Of a stretch of DNA of 64,000 nt, positions 8,108-15,491 are shown piece after piece. Within the stretch, counting starts at the first letter, position 1. Each line of letters opens with the position of its first letter. The notes beneath the pieces are model-generated. The model was given only the letters and a program-made list of their open reading frames with translations. It ran no database searches and was not told the origin of the DNA. The DNA comes from Arthrobacter zhaoxinii (GTDB lineage: Bacteria > Actinomycetota > Actinomycetes > Actinomycetales > Micrococcaceae), in contig NZ_JANFLT010000001.1 of assembly GCF_024385505.1 (NCBI RefSeq), positions 496,001 through 560,000 of the forward strand, read 5' to 3'. The translations under genes and the position numbers were made by a program.

Positions 8108-9229
8108 TTACTGTGCCTCAGTCCGCACAGAGTCCGCAGGACCGTCGAGGACCGCAGCCATGAGAGAGTCGGCTGCGGTCCTCGTTTTATCCTCAGCGGT
8201 CGGCCACAGGTGGGTATAGATGTCCAGCGTGATCGACGGCTGAGAATGTCCCAGGGTCCTCTGTACCGTCGCCACATCACAGCTGGACGCGATCAGTGCG
8301 GAGGCAAAGAAGTGCCGCAGGTCATGCAGCGTGAACTCACCCATCCCGCAAGCCTCGCGGACTTCCCGCCAGTAGTACCCGGCCATCCCTCGGTTCCATA
8401 AGTGGCCACCCGTCGAGAAAAGCCACCCTTCATCGCCGTGAACACCTACTTGCTCCACATGCTGCGCGATCATTTCTGTGAGCCGCGCCGGGATGTACAC
8501 AACACGCTCGGAGCCGTGCTTCGGGGCGACAACTTCGGCCTTCTTCCGATTCTCTCCCTGCACCTGCCGGCTGACCTTGAGGGTCCGGCGCAGGAAGTCG
8601 ATGTCTCCAACCTGGAGTCCGGAGGCCTCACCAAGCCGCAGGCCGGCGAAAGCACAGACTCCTATGTAGGCACGGAACCACTCTGGCGCCGCATCCAACG
8701 CAGCCGCAACCTGAGCGGTGGTCGGGATAGTCATCGCAACTTCCGGACGGCGCTCCCTCGGCAACTTGATGTTGTCCGATGGATCCAGCACGATTACTCG
8801 GTCCGCTACGGCGCCCTTGAAGGCGGATCGCACCAGGTTGTAGCGGACCTTGACTGTGGCCGGGGACAATCCAGACTTTCGCGTCTCCGCGGGGAGCGTC
8901 ATCGACTTAACCCAGGCTTGAACGTGCGACGGCATGATCTTCTTCATCTGCACGTCAGCGAAGGTTGTGGACTGCAGCGCCTGAGCTGCGGACAACTTTG
9001 TCCCTCGCGACCAGATCTGACGTTCTTCCCACTGCGTGAACCATTGGGCGAAGGTGATAGTCCCCGCCTTGGGATCCACATAGGTTCCCGTCACGACAGA
9101 CGCCGTCACTTCATCGAGCCACCGCTGCGCGTCAATTTTTCGGGGGAAGTGCTTGGCATGCTCCTTGCCCGCTTCGTCGCGGTAGCGGGCCCGCCAGTGC
9201 CCGTCAGGGCGTTTCTTGATACTTGCCAC
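8108..9229 (-). CDS. Tyrosine-recombinase integrase
   Basis: 373 residues. The N-terminal part (1 to about 45) resembles the AP2-like arm-binding domain, beginning MASIKKRPDGHWRARYRDEA; a SAM-like core-binding domain follows; then the catalytic domain with Arg198 (AGLRLGE), His302 and Arg305 (HDLRH), His328 (GHSQPS) and Tyr338 (DIYTHL). The complete R-H-R-H-Y set suggests an active enzyme. It catalyses integration and excision between attP and the yajQ attB. It overlaps the XRE gene by 26 bp, so the two are co-transcribed, and its 3' end sits 31 bp from the attL core, as expected for phage-type integrases. Confidence 0.97.
   Translation of the reverse strand: MASIKKRPDGHWRARYRDEAGKEHAKHFPRKIDAQRWLDEVTASVVTGTYVDPKAGTITFAQWFTQWEERQIWSRGTKLSAAQALQSTTFADVQMKKIMPSHVQAWVKSMTLPAETRKSGLSPATVKVRYNLVRSAFKGAVADRVIVLDPSDNIKLPRERRPEVAMTIPTTAQVAAALDAAPEWFRAYIGVCAFAGLRLGEASGLQVGDIDFLRRTLKVSRQVQGENRKKAEVVAPKHGSERVVYIPARLTEMIAQHVEQVGVHGDEGWLFSTGGHLWNRGMAGYYWREVREACGMGEFTLHDLRHFFASALIASSCDVATVQRTLGHSQPSITLDIYTHLWPTAEDKTRTAADSLMAAVLDGPADSVRTEAQ
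8120..8138. promoter_or_regulatory. Putative integrase arm-type sites, left end
   Basis: Two copies of AGTCCGCA at 8120-8127 and 8131-8138, 11 bp apart and in the same orientation, 44 bp inside the attL core and within the integrase 3' coding end. An identical pair with the same spacing lies near attR. Confidence 0.65.
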
Positions 9230-9713
9230 GGAGCATCTTCCTCATTCCATTCTCAGCAGTAGGCCGTGCATCGATATCGAGGCTTCTCAGATGCTCCCGG
9301 TCTGTCTCCGTGCACTTGCCCACGGAGTCATCCCATTCGTCTAGCAGGTTCTGAATGTCAGCCTCGTATTCAGATACTTCAAGCCTGAGATCTTCCAGCC
9401 TTTCGAGCCGGGTGTGAAAGGTAGTGAGAAGCGAACCTAAGTGGGAAGCGGTGGCCGACTCCCGATCCAAAGGGAGCAGAGACTGCACCGGAATGCCGAA
9501 AGTGGCTGCAATCACGGCCGCCTCACTTATCGACGTCGGGCGGTCTCCGCGCTCGATCTTCGCAACCATCGTCTGCGTTGCGTTTATGCCGTTTGCCGTT
9601 AGCGACTTCGCCAAGCCCTCCTGCGTCCACTGATTCGCCACGCGAAACTTCCGCACGGATTCCCCAAAGGTCCGCCTGGCTAGGTCAGCAAGATTATTCT
9701 CAACATTCTCCAT
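9204..9713 (-). CDS. XRE-family transcriptional repressor
   Basis: 169 residues. A Cro/CI-type HTH occupies about residues 18-80 (SVRKFRVANQWTQEGLAKSL, then TQTMVAKIERGDRPTS and AVIAATFGIPVQSLL). The C-terminal half is acidic and helical, with a likely coiled coil for dimerisation around RLERLEDLRLEVSEYEADI. No LexA-like protease motif is visible, so it is probably not self-cleaving. It is the likely lysogeny repressor of the element, divergent from the HTH gene at 9825 across a switch region with inverted repeats. It overlaps the integrase start. Confidence 0.88.
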   Translation of the reverse strand: MENVENNLADLARRTFGESVRKFRVANQWTQEGLAKSLTANGINATQTMVAKIERGDRPTSISEAAVIAATFGIPVQSLLPLDRESATASHLGSLLTTFHTRLERLEDLRLEVSEYEADIQNLLDEWDDSVGKCTETDREHLRSLDIDARPTAENGMRKMLRGKYQETP

Positions 9714-9714
9714 G

Positions 9715-9785
9715 GGACTAAGACTACATTCCCCAAACGCTTGACACCATCCCCAACTGTGGGCAATAGTAGTCCCGTGCGGACT
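9715..9785 (+). promoter_or_regulatory. Divergent promoter and operator region of the element
   Basis: A consensus -35 TTGACA (9741-9746), 17-bp spacer and CAATAG (9764-9769) form a rightward promoter. It is flanked by the inverted pair gggacta (9715-9721) and tagtccc (9770-9776). TGCGGACT, the complement of the arm-site octamer, occurs at 9778-9785. The layout fits a repressor-controlled switch. Confidence 0.65.
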
Positions 9786-9824
9786 ACACGGGTAGTTCGC
9801 TTACGACTAGCAGAGAGTGAACCG

Positions 9825-10025
9825 ATGGAGACAGTAATAGCCATGAAGCTACTCACCCTGAACGAGGTGGCAGAGATGCTGCGGAAGTCCCCCGCGCAGA
9901 TTCGCTGGATGATCCATTCAGGTACCGCGCCGAAATCAGCCCTGATCGGCGGGCGCAGAATGTTCCGCGAGTTCGAGGTTATGGAATGGCTGAACGCAGC
10001 CTTCGAAGCAGACGGTGCCGCATGA
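9825..10025 (+). CDS. Excisionase-like helix-turn-helix protein
   Basis: 66 residues starting METVIAMKLLTLNEV; the motif LNEVAEMLRKSPAQIRWMI followed by RRMFREFEVMEWL matches the MerR-like HTH_17 family that includes phage excisionases. AGAGAGTGA precedes the ATG. The frame is open further upstream but lacks a ribosome site. It is the first gene of the rightward operon, so it could be a Xis, an activator or a Cro-like protein. Its stop overlaps the next start (ATGA). Confidence 0.8.
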   Translation: METVIAMKLLTLNEVAEMLRKSPAQIRWMIHSGTAPKSALIGGRRMFREFEVMEWLNAAFEADGAA

Positions 10026-10216
10026 GAGCACCGGCCCCTCTGACTCCCGAGCTAATGCTCGTGGCGCGTTGCTCAGAATGCGGGGCGCCAATGATCAGCC
10101 CCAAGTCCGTCTCGACCGGCATCGGCCCGAGATGCCGAGACAAGCAGAAAAACAAAAGCGGCCTGGACACTCCCGCCAAGAAGCTCGTCCAGACCGCCAA
10201 CCAGTCCCACAGATAG
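10022..10216 (+). CDS. Small Cys-motif protein (DUF6011-like)
   Basis: 64 residues from an ATG overlapping the previous stop. It has CSECGAPMI followed by SVSTGIGPRCRDK, the CxxC...GIGPxC pattern I associate with DUF6011 proteins of actinophages; a fourth metal ligand is not obvious, so the zinc site may be atypical or dimeric. The C-terminus is basic (KNKSGLDTPAKK). Function unknown; nucleic-acid binding is plausible. Confidence 0.65.
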   Translation: MRAPAPLTPELMLVARCSECGAPMISPKSVSTGIGPRCRDKQKNKSGLDTPAKKLVQTANQSHR

Positions 10217-10230
10217 GAACAGATTCACTC

Positions 10231-10374
10231 ATGATCACAGTACACACCGCCGCCGAGGATGCCCAGATCAGCGCCTTACAGGCACTAGGTATCTACACCG
10301 TCACCGACCTGTGCCGCTACGCCGATGCCCACGGTGCGAAGCCCGCAGACATCCTCAGGACAGCCAATGTGTAG
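10231..10374 (+). CDS. Small hypothetical protein
   Basis: 47 residues, MITVHTAAEDAQISALQALG and onward, predicted as two or three helices. AGGAAC lies about ten bases upstream of the ATG. The stop overlaps the next gene's ATG region, which supports a translated, coupled reading frame. No family recognised. Confidence 0.45.
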   Translation: MITVHTAAEDAQISALQALGIYTVTDLCRYADAHGAKPADILRTANV

Positions 10375-10543
10375 GGCCAGCACTCCGATGCCCAACCCGC
10401 ACGAGGACTACTACAACTCGATCCCCGATATGCGGAATGAGATGCGTAAGACCATCCGCAGCAGCATCGAATGGGTTGACGTCCTGATCCACCGCCAGAG
10501 TCCGAACAGCGCATACGTGCCGATGAGAACTGAGGGCCCATAG
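10367..10543 (+). CDS. Small hypothetical protein
   Basis: 58 residues if started at the ATG at 10367, which overlaps the previous stop; a second ATG at 10388 gives 51 residues. The central segment YYNSIPDMRNEMRKTIRSSI looks helical and amphipathic. No family recognised. It lies one base ahead of the ATPase gene, consistent with one operon. Confidence 0.45.
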   Translation: MCRASTPMPNPHEDYYNSIPDMRNEMRKTIRSSIEWVDVLIHRQSPNSAYVPMRTEGP

Positions 10544-10544
10544 A

Positions 10545-11912
10545 TTGACAGACCAGACGCACACAGAAACCAAGCGTCTCCTCCTGACCCCAGCCAGCCT
10601 GATCAAGAGCCGCCGGCAGAAGTGGTTTTGGGAGCCCTACAAGGGTTCGGGTGTTATCCCTCTTGGGACGGGGACCATAGCTGCGGGGCAGGGTGGGGAA
10701 GGTAAGACAACATTCATGCTGCACTTGGCCGCACAACTCACCCGCGGCCTGCTGCCTGGAGACCTCCATGGAACCAAAGGAGCGGTGATCATCATCGGGC
10801 CGGAGGACGACTGGGAAACGGTGATGATTCCCCGGCTGACCGCTGCCGGCGCGGACCTGGACCGGATCTACAAGATCGAGGTGCAAACCACCTTCGATGA
10901 ATACACCCGGCAACGCTCCCTCCGCTTCCCGCTGGACATGGACAGCATTCGAGAAGCCCAGCACGAGACCGGTGCCAAGCTGATCATCCTGGATCCCGCG
11001 CCATCGCTCATGCACGGGGACATGAACAAAGTCCAGGACGTCCGGGAAGCCTACGAGCCCCTCATGGCACTGGCTCAGCAACGTGAAGTCGCCATGGTCC
11101 TGATCAACCACTTCGGAAAGGGCGCCGGCAGCGTCTCCGCGAAGCTCTCCGGCTCCCATGCCTGGCGGGACCTCACCCGCTCCTACCTCGCCTTTGCCAG
11201 CGACCCGGACACCGGGGAGCGCGTCTTCAGCCAGGACAAGAACAACTACGCCGAGTCCAAGGGCAGCTATAAGTTCATCCTCGAATCGGTGAACGTCCCG
11301 ACCGATGACGGTGACGTGACCAGCGTCGCTAAGGTCAATTTCCTTGGAGAGACGGATACCAGTGTTTCGGACCTAATCAACAGGGAGCCGGGAGGCGAGG
11401 ACGAACAGGACGACAGGAACGCGGCCCAGGCCTTCGTAGCGGACTTCATCCGAGACCGCGACGGATGGGAGGCCCCTGCTGCCGAAGTCCTGAAAGCGGG
11501 TAAAGCGGCTGGGTTCACGGACAACGAAATCAAGCACGCCCGGAGAAGGTGCCGCAATCCGCGGATCGCCAGTGTCAAAAGCTCCTTCGGATCCGGGTGG
11601 GTCTGGCAGATGGAGACCGAAGGTGCCACCCAGCAGCCCGAAGGTGCCGAAGGTGCCAAGGTGCCATGCACGGAGACCATGGGCACCTTCGTGGCTCCTT
11701 CGACCCAAGGTGCCGCCAAGGAGCTTGCGCCTGTAGGAGTGGCACCTTTGGCACCTTCGGCACCTTCGCAGCCCACGGAGGCAGAGATCCGACGCCTCAG
11801 CATGCTCCTCCCCAAGACCGCGACTGAGGTTCAGATAGCCATGAAGGCCTCCCCGGAACATGCTGCAGGGCTCTATTCCTGGTTCCTGGCAAGCCGGAAG
11901 AAATCAGCATGA
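10545..11912 (+). CDS. RecA/DnaB-superfamily ATPase, putative replication protein (AAA_25 type)
   Basis: 455 residues from a TTG start. Walker A GQGGEGKTT (48-56), GPEDD (85-89), Walker B LIILD (146-150) and INHFGKG (187-193) match the RepA-like hexameric helicase/ATPase family found in plasmids, phages and satellites. The C-terminal third is a winged-helix-like segment (about 280-340) followed by a Gly/Ala/Pro-rich linker that is encoded by an iteron-like repeat cluster, then an acidic helical end. No primase domain is present. It is the likely replication initiator or helicase of the element and has the size and order of phage early replication genes. Confidence 0.82.
   Translation: MTDQTHTETKRLLLTPASLIKSRRQKWFWEPYKGSGVIPLGTGTIAAGQGGEGKTTFMLHLAAQLTRGLLPGDLHGTKGAVIIIGPEDDWETVMIPRLTAAGADLDRIYKIEVQTTFDEYTRQRSLRFPLDMDSIREAQHETGAKLIILDPAPSLMHGDMNKVQDVREAYEPLMALAQQREVAMVLINHFGKGAGSVSAKLSGSHAWRDLTRSYLAFASDPDTGERVFSQDKNNYAESKGSYKFILESVNVPTDDGDVTSVAKVNFLGETDTSVSDLINREPGGEDEQDDRNAAQAFVADFIRDRDGWEAPAAEVLKAGKAAGFTDNEIKHARRRCRNPRIASVKSSFGSGWVWQMETEGATQQPEGAEGAKVPCTETMGTFVAPSTQGAAKELAPVGVAPLAPSAPSQPTEAEIRRLSMLLPKTATEVQIAMKASPEHAAGLYSWFLASRKKSA
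11620..11766. repeat. Iteron-like cluster: nine copies of AAGGTGCC
   Basis: AAGGTGCC occurs forward at 11620, 11641, 11650, 11658 and 11707, and as GGCACCTT at 11682, 11741, 11750 and 11759. The block 11640-11665 is inversely repeated at 11741-11767 with a single extra T, giving a potential 26-bp stem. The cluster lies inside the ATPase gene (about residues 359-408). Confidence 0.85.
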
Positions 11913-11943
11913 TGCGCAGCTACTCGAAGGAAGGGACCACCGA

Positions 11944-12171
11944 TTGAGCCTCGGCCACTATCACTGGAAAAACGACAACCCGGATCAGCCGGGCTACGGC
12001 AAAGAACTCGACATCGACGTGGACGCCCTACCGAAGACCGACCTGCCTCCCAACGTTGAACTGCCCAATCTGCATATTGACGACAACGGGTACATCCTTC
12101 GGTGCATGGTCCCCAACTTCTATATGAGTCCAGACGGAACCCTTTACCACTCCACCAACTACGGAGGCTGA
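11944..12171 (+). CDS. Hypothetical protein of the element
   Basis: 75 residues from a TTG start preceded by GGAAGGGA; the sequence begins SLGHYHWKNDNPDQPGYG and ends YMSPDGTLYHSTNYGG. It is acidic and rich in Asp, Asn, Pro and Tyr, with no membrane segment. The frame is open upstream to an ATG at 11860 inside the ATPase gene, but that start has no ribosome site. No family recognised. It lies 32 bp after the ATPase and one base before the next gene. Confidence 0.6.
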   Translation: MSLGHYHWKNDNPDQPGYGKELDIDVDALPKTDLPPNVELPNLHIDDNGYILRCMVPNFYMSPDGTLYHSTNYGG

Positions 12172-12172
12172 C

Positions 12173-12370
12173 ATGGCCGGCACAAAGGACAACAGACGCC
12201 CCTACGTCACCGTTCGCCGCTGGGAGTGGCGCAAAGACGGCAAGAGAACAGAAGGCATCGGGCTCATGCACGGCGCGAGCGTCTGTGCCCACCTCACGCC
12301 GGACGAGGCCAGGGCCCTGGCCGACAAGCTCCACGACCTCGCAGATACGACCGAAAAGGAAAAATCATGA
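12173..12370 (+). CDS. Hypothetical protein of the element
   Basis: 65 residues, basic N-terminus (RRPYVTVRRWEWRKDGKR) and a helical C-terminus with LTPDEARALADKLHDLAD. This pattern is common in small actinophage proteins whose function is unknown. A GGAGG lies in the end of the previous gene. Its stop overlaps the next ATG (ATGA), so translation is coupled. Confidence 0.65.
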   Translation: MAGTKDNRRPYVTVRRWEWRKDGKRTEGIGLMHGASVCAHLTPDEARALADKLHDLADTTEKEKS

Positions 12371-12621
12371 CCACCGAGTACGAAGAACGGGATGCTCTCA
12401 CCCCCGGCGAAGAGCGACTGCTTCACGCCCTCAAACGTGAGCGCACTGATAGACGAGCAGCCCAACGAGAGAACGCTGAGCTGCGGAAATTCAAGCAGAA
12501 ATTCTACGAAGCCCGCGACCGGGCCGAACTATGGGAATCCCGAGCAATCCGGTACTCCGAACGCCTCAAGACAATGACCATCAAGAACAGCCCCAACAAG
12601 AACAAAGGAAATCGACTATGA
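12367..12621 (+). CDS. Small coiled-coil protein of the element
   Basis: 84 residues, highly charged; the segment ERLLHALKRERTDRRAAQRE continuing to about residue 65 is predicted to be one long helix or coiled coil. ATGA overlaps exist at both ends, with the previous and the following gene. No family recognised. Position before the scaffold-like protein suggests a role in DNA binding or assembly, which is inference. Confidence 0.65.
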   Translation: MTTEYEERDALTPGEERLLHALKRERTDRRAAQRENAELRKFKQKFYEARDRAELWESRAIRYSERLKTMTIKNSPNKNKGNRL

Positions 12622-13088
12622 GCCAGAACATCGAATCCACCAGCGAAGTAGAGCCCACCGCCGATGCCCTTGACGGCAGGGAAGCAGAGGAGCCCGATGC
12701 CAAGGGCAACCGGGAAGCTGCCAAATACCGCACCAGGCTCCGTGATACTGAGGCCAAGCTCGCAGAAACAACCGCGACCACCGAAGGGCTCACGGGCAAG
12801 CTCAACACCCTCAGCAAAGCCTTTATCGAACAGCTTGCCGGCGGTTATCTGCTGGACGCAGCCGACCTTTGGCGGCACGGGGCCGATCCGGCGGACATGC
12901 TCACTGAGGACGGGCTACCGGACCCGGAAAAGGTACAGGAAGCAACGAGCGCCATCCTGGCTGAACGCCCGCATCTCGCAGCCCCGCGGACCCCAAGGCC
13001 AGACCTCTCCCAGGGTGCCCACGGCTTTACCATGGTTGGCAGCGGAGATCCGTTCGGAGACGCCCTGAACAGGGCCCTACGCGGCTAG
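12618..13088 (+). CDS. Putative capsid scaffolding protein
   Basis: 156 residues. It has an acidic, Ser/Thr-rich N-terminus, a central coiled coil (about 30-75, RDTEAKLAETTATTEGLTGK), and a C-terminal part with LLDAADLWRHGADPADML followed by a Pro-rich linker and FGDALNRALRG. This profile and its position directly before the capsid gene are typical of actinophage scaffold proteins, which template procapsid assembly and then leave. It starts within an ATGA overlap. Assignment rests on profile and position only. Confidence 0.65.
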   Translation: MSQNIESTSEVEPTADALDGREAEEPDAKGNREAAKYRTRLRDTEAKLAETTATTEGLTGKLNTLSKAFIEQLAGGYLLDAADLWRHGADPADMLTEDGLPDPEKVQEATSAILAERPHLAAPRTPRPDLSQGAHGFTMVGSGDPFGDALNRALRG

Positions 13089-13092
13089 ATAA

Positions 13093-13134
13093 CGGATAGG
13101 GGTCGGTACATAACTGGCCCCTATCCGGTACAAT
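13093..13134 (+). promoter_or_regulatory. Hairpin and promoter-like sequence before the capsid gene
   Basis: Arms cggatagggg and cccctatccg, extended by one G-T and one C-G pair, form a 12-bp stem, and TACAAT (13129-13134) follows immediately. The stem falls where the promoter spacer would be, so it may be an operator or a terminator/attenuator. CGGTACA occurs in both the loop and just after the stem. Confidence 0.5.
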
Positions 13135-13265
13135 ATAGAGAGGTGCAACACACAGACCGGCAGGCCGGCAGTGAAGCACCGCAGATGCTCCAGGAGGGCA
13201 CGCACACTTAGAGCCCGCGGCTCAGTGATTCACTCATTCACCCTCCAAATCCAGGAGCAGCCACC

Positions 13266-14087
13266 ATGGCAATTAACACCAGTTCAGACCTCAAGTCCCT
13301 CTATCCGGACCAGGCCTTCAATGCCGCCGAGGTAATGCCGGAAGCACTCATCTTCCAGCTCACCACCCTCGCCGGTGCCGTCGAAGGTGACGCGCCCGTA
13401 GTCCGGATCCCCTACGTTGCAGCGGACCCCGAAGCCGGTTTCGTGGACGAAGGCGCCAAGATCACCGAGAGCGATCCCGTCCTCGATGAGCTCACCGTCA
13501 GCACCGACAAGGTAGCCGTCCTCACCCGCACATCCAACGAAGCCATGCGGAACAGCCCCGGCTCCAACGGCGTACTGTCCACCAGCCTCCGCCGCGCCGT
13601 CACCGTCAAGGGCAACAACGCGCTGCTCTCCAATCCCGGCAACCCAACCGGGCTTATGGGACTGGCAGGCATCAGTGACGGCGGCACACTGGGCACCAAC
13701 CTCGACGCCGTAGACGAAGCCATCGCGGCTATCGAAGTAGCCGGCGGCAAGCCCACGCACATCGTGGCGAACCCGGCGGACTGGGCCAAGGTGCGAGCCC
13801 TCAAGGCAGGTACCGGCTCCAACATTCCCCTCCTCGGTGCACCAGCGGAACAGACTGAGAAGCAGGTCTTCGGCCTCGAAGTAATCACCACCCCGAGCCT
13901 GGCACCCGGAACCATCCTCATCACCTCCAAGGGCAGCATCTACTCCGCAGCAGGGGAGCTGAACCTGGCAGTCTCGCCGGATCACTTCTTCGACTACGAC
14001 AGCACCGCAATCCGTGCAACATGGCGCTTCGGCTGGGCTGTCATTGACCCCAAGCACATCGCCAAAGTCACCGTCGCCAGCGAGTAA
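13266..14087 (+). CDS. HK97-fold phage major capsid protein
   Basis: 273 residues, shorter than HK97 gp5 (385) because the N-terminal delta domain is missing; this matches the form made together with a separate scaffold. Visible family features: VEGDAPVVRIPYV, the E-loop segment FVDEGAKITESDPVL, LLSNPGNPTGLMGL, THIVANPADWAKVRAL (A-domain helix) and a C-terminal AIRATWRFGWAVIDPKHIAKV. CAGGAGCAGCC precedes the ATG. It would form the shell of a small procapsid or alter a helper phage's capsid. No prohead protease, portal or head-tail connector gene lies nearby. Confidence 0.93.
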   Translation: MAINTSSDLKSLYPDQAFNAAEVMPEALIFQLTTLAGAVEGDAPVVRIPYVAADPEAGFVDEGAKITESDPVLDELTVSTDKVAVLTRTSNEAMRNSPGSNGVLSTSLRRAVTVKGNNALLSNPGNPTGLMGLAGISDGGTLGTNLDAVDEAIAAIEVAGGKPTHIVANPADWAKVRALKAGTGSNIPLLGAPAEQTEKQVFGLEVITTPSLAPGTILITSKGSIYSAAGELNLAVSPDHFFDYDSTAIRATWRFGWAVIDPKHIAKVTVASE

Positions 14088-14158
14088 CAACCGATTCACC
14101 ACAGCGGGCCGTCATCCATGAAAGGTGGCGGCTCGCTGTGGTTAACCCGAAGGAACCA

Positions 14159-14491
14159 ATGCCAAGAGCTAAGAAGGTATGTGCACAACCAGGCTGCCCG
14201 CAGCCGGCAGCCGCCAGCTACTGCACCGAGCACACAAGAGCGCGAGACAAGGCACGAGGAACCAAAGCCCAGCGCGGCTACGGCGCCGAGTACCAAGCAC
14301 AGCGCAGACGATGGGTTGCCAAGATAGCCGAAGGGAAGGTGTGCTGCTGGCGCTGCCAACAGCCACTCGCACCAGGTGCGCTGTTCCACCTGGGACACGA
14401 CGACGACGACCGGAGCATCATCCGTGGTCCCGAGTGCCCACGCTGCAACCTCAGCGCAGCAGGCAAGGCCTCACACAGGTACTACTCATGA
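14159..14491 (+). CDS. HNH endonuclease
   Basis: 110 residues; zinc motifs CAQPGCPQPA and SYCTEH at the N-terminus, then the core VCCWRCQQPL, the HNH centre FHLGHDDDDRSII and CPRCNLSAAGKAS. This is the actinophage HNH type usually encoded beside terminase and needed for cleavage and packaging of cos phages. Here it follows the capsid gene without any terminase gene. AAGGAACC precedes the ATG. It may cooperate with a helper phage terminase. Confidence 0.88.
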   Translation: MPRAKKVCAQPGCPQPAAASYCTEHTRARDKARGTKAQRGYGAEYQAQRRRWVAKIAEGKVCCWRCQQPLAPGALFHLGHDDDDRSIIRGPECPRCNLSAAGKASHRYYS

Positions 14492-14492
14492 C

Positions 14493-14510
14493 GACCCCCA
14501 GGCGGGGGTC
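14493..14510 (+). terminator. GC-rich hairpin after the HNH gene
   Basis: Seven-bp stem gaccccc / gggggtc with loop aggc, two bases past the HNH stop. It is followed by about 240 bp without a gene up to 14750, rich in short repeats but with nothing I can name. The region could hold a terminator, a promoter for the membrane protein gene or a packaging site. Confidence 0.5.
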
Positions 14511-14750
14511 CCTAGACACGCACTGTCACGGCACCGACGGTGAGGTCTCCGGATAGTGCGGAGGGTTCAAACTTTTCGGAATGGTTCATATCAAGAGATC
14601 TTCCCGTAGCGACGGAACGAACGAGCGGGCATGAATCGAAACCGGGAAGTGGCAGCTGAGGTCAGCGGTGACAGTGGGAGCGAGGGGCAAACTGTGCGTA
14701 GCTGCCGTTAGGCTGGGGCAAACAATCGAATTGTGAGACTGAGAGCCGCC

Positions 14751-15347
14751 ATGAACTTGTCAAAGGACCAACCGTTAGACCAACCCAATAGCGTCAGCCA
14801 GGAAGAAGCCGATCCCTATGACGTGTCCGGCATTGGGATCGGGTTTGGGTTCGCACTTTTTGGTTTGGTGGTGTTACTTGTTCCTCGGTTGCTTCCTCTC
14901 AGCCATGGATGGGTGACAGTCGTCATGGTGGCTTCCATGATCATCACCATGATCGGCGTGGGCGGAATCTTCTTCGAGGTGGAAAAGCGTGGGAGGCACG
15001 CAGGGCTGGGGGAGCTCGGGACTGTAGTCGTGCTCTTCGGTTTGGCTGGGGCAGTCGCGTTGCTGCATCTGCGAGAGACTTCCCTGCCTGCTGCCGTGCA
15101 CGTCATCTTGGTCTTGGTCTTGCTGCTGCTGCTCTTCTGGGTTTTGGTAGGGCTCGGCATGGGCCTAAGTAAGTTCTTTCAGGCAAGGGCATTGTCTTCA
15201 AGCACTGGTACTAGTCCTCTGGCAGGGGAGGCACCCGTTGCGCGTCTGGCCAGGGCGGATCGCGTAAATATAGGGGTGGCGCTCGGTAGTACAGCCCTGC
15301 AGATCGTCCTATCGGTTGCTCCGGCTTTCGCGGGATCTTCGTTTTGA
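14751..15347 (+). CDS. Four-helix membrane protein, cargo of the element
   Basis: About 198 residues from the ATG at 14751 (a GTG at 14733 is the alternative). After an acidic Asn/Gln-rich N-terminus, hydrophobic segments lie at about 30-55, 62-82, 90-110 and 118-145, then a Ser-rich loop, and a fifth weak segment at the C-terminus. The third position of codons is less GC-rich than in flanking chromosomal genes. No family recognised. The gene lies after the capsid/HNH module and may be a lysogenic-conversion gene such as a superinfection-exclusion factor; this is inference. Confidence 0.65.
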   Translation: MNLSKDQPLDQPNSVSQEEADPYDVSGIGIGFGFALFGLVVLLVPRLLPLSHGWVTVVMVASMIITMIGVGGIFFEVEKRGRHAGLGELGTVVVLFGLAGAVALLHLRETSLPAAVHVILVLVLLLLLFWVLVGLGMGLSKFFQARALSSSTGTSPLAGEAPVARLARADRVNIGVALGSTALQIVLSVAPAFAGSSF

Positions 15348-15398
15348 CCAGATGAGCACTCTCGAGGCCTCCGGCGCTCCGCCTGAGCCCACAAGCAG

Positions 15399-15424
15399 GC
15401 GCCCCACCTGAGATGGTGGGGCGC
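15399..15424 (+). terminator. Hairpin terminator after the membrane protein gene
   Basis: Perfect ten-bp stem gcgccccacc / ggtggggcgc with loop tgagat, followed by TGTCGTGTTT. It separates the rightward operon from the convergent lipoprotein gene. A second hairpin (ggccgccc / gggcggc, 15445-15477) serves the opposite strand. Confidence 0.7.
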
Positions 15425-15491
15425 TGTCGTGTTTAAGCCAGAACGGCCGCCCTCATCCGTCACCGGGTGGGGGCGGCTTCGTCGTTATGGG

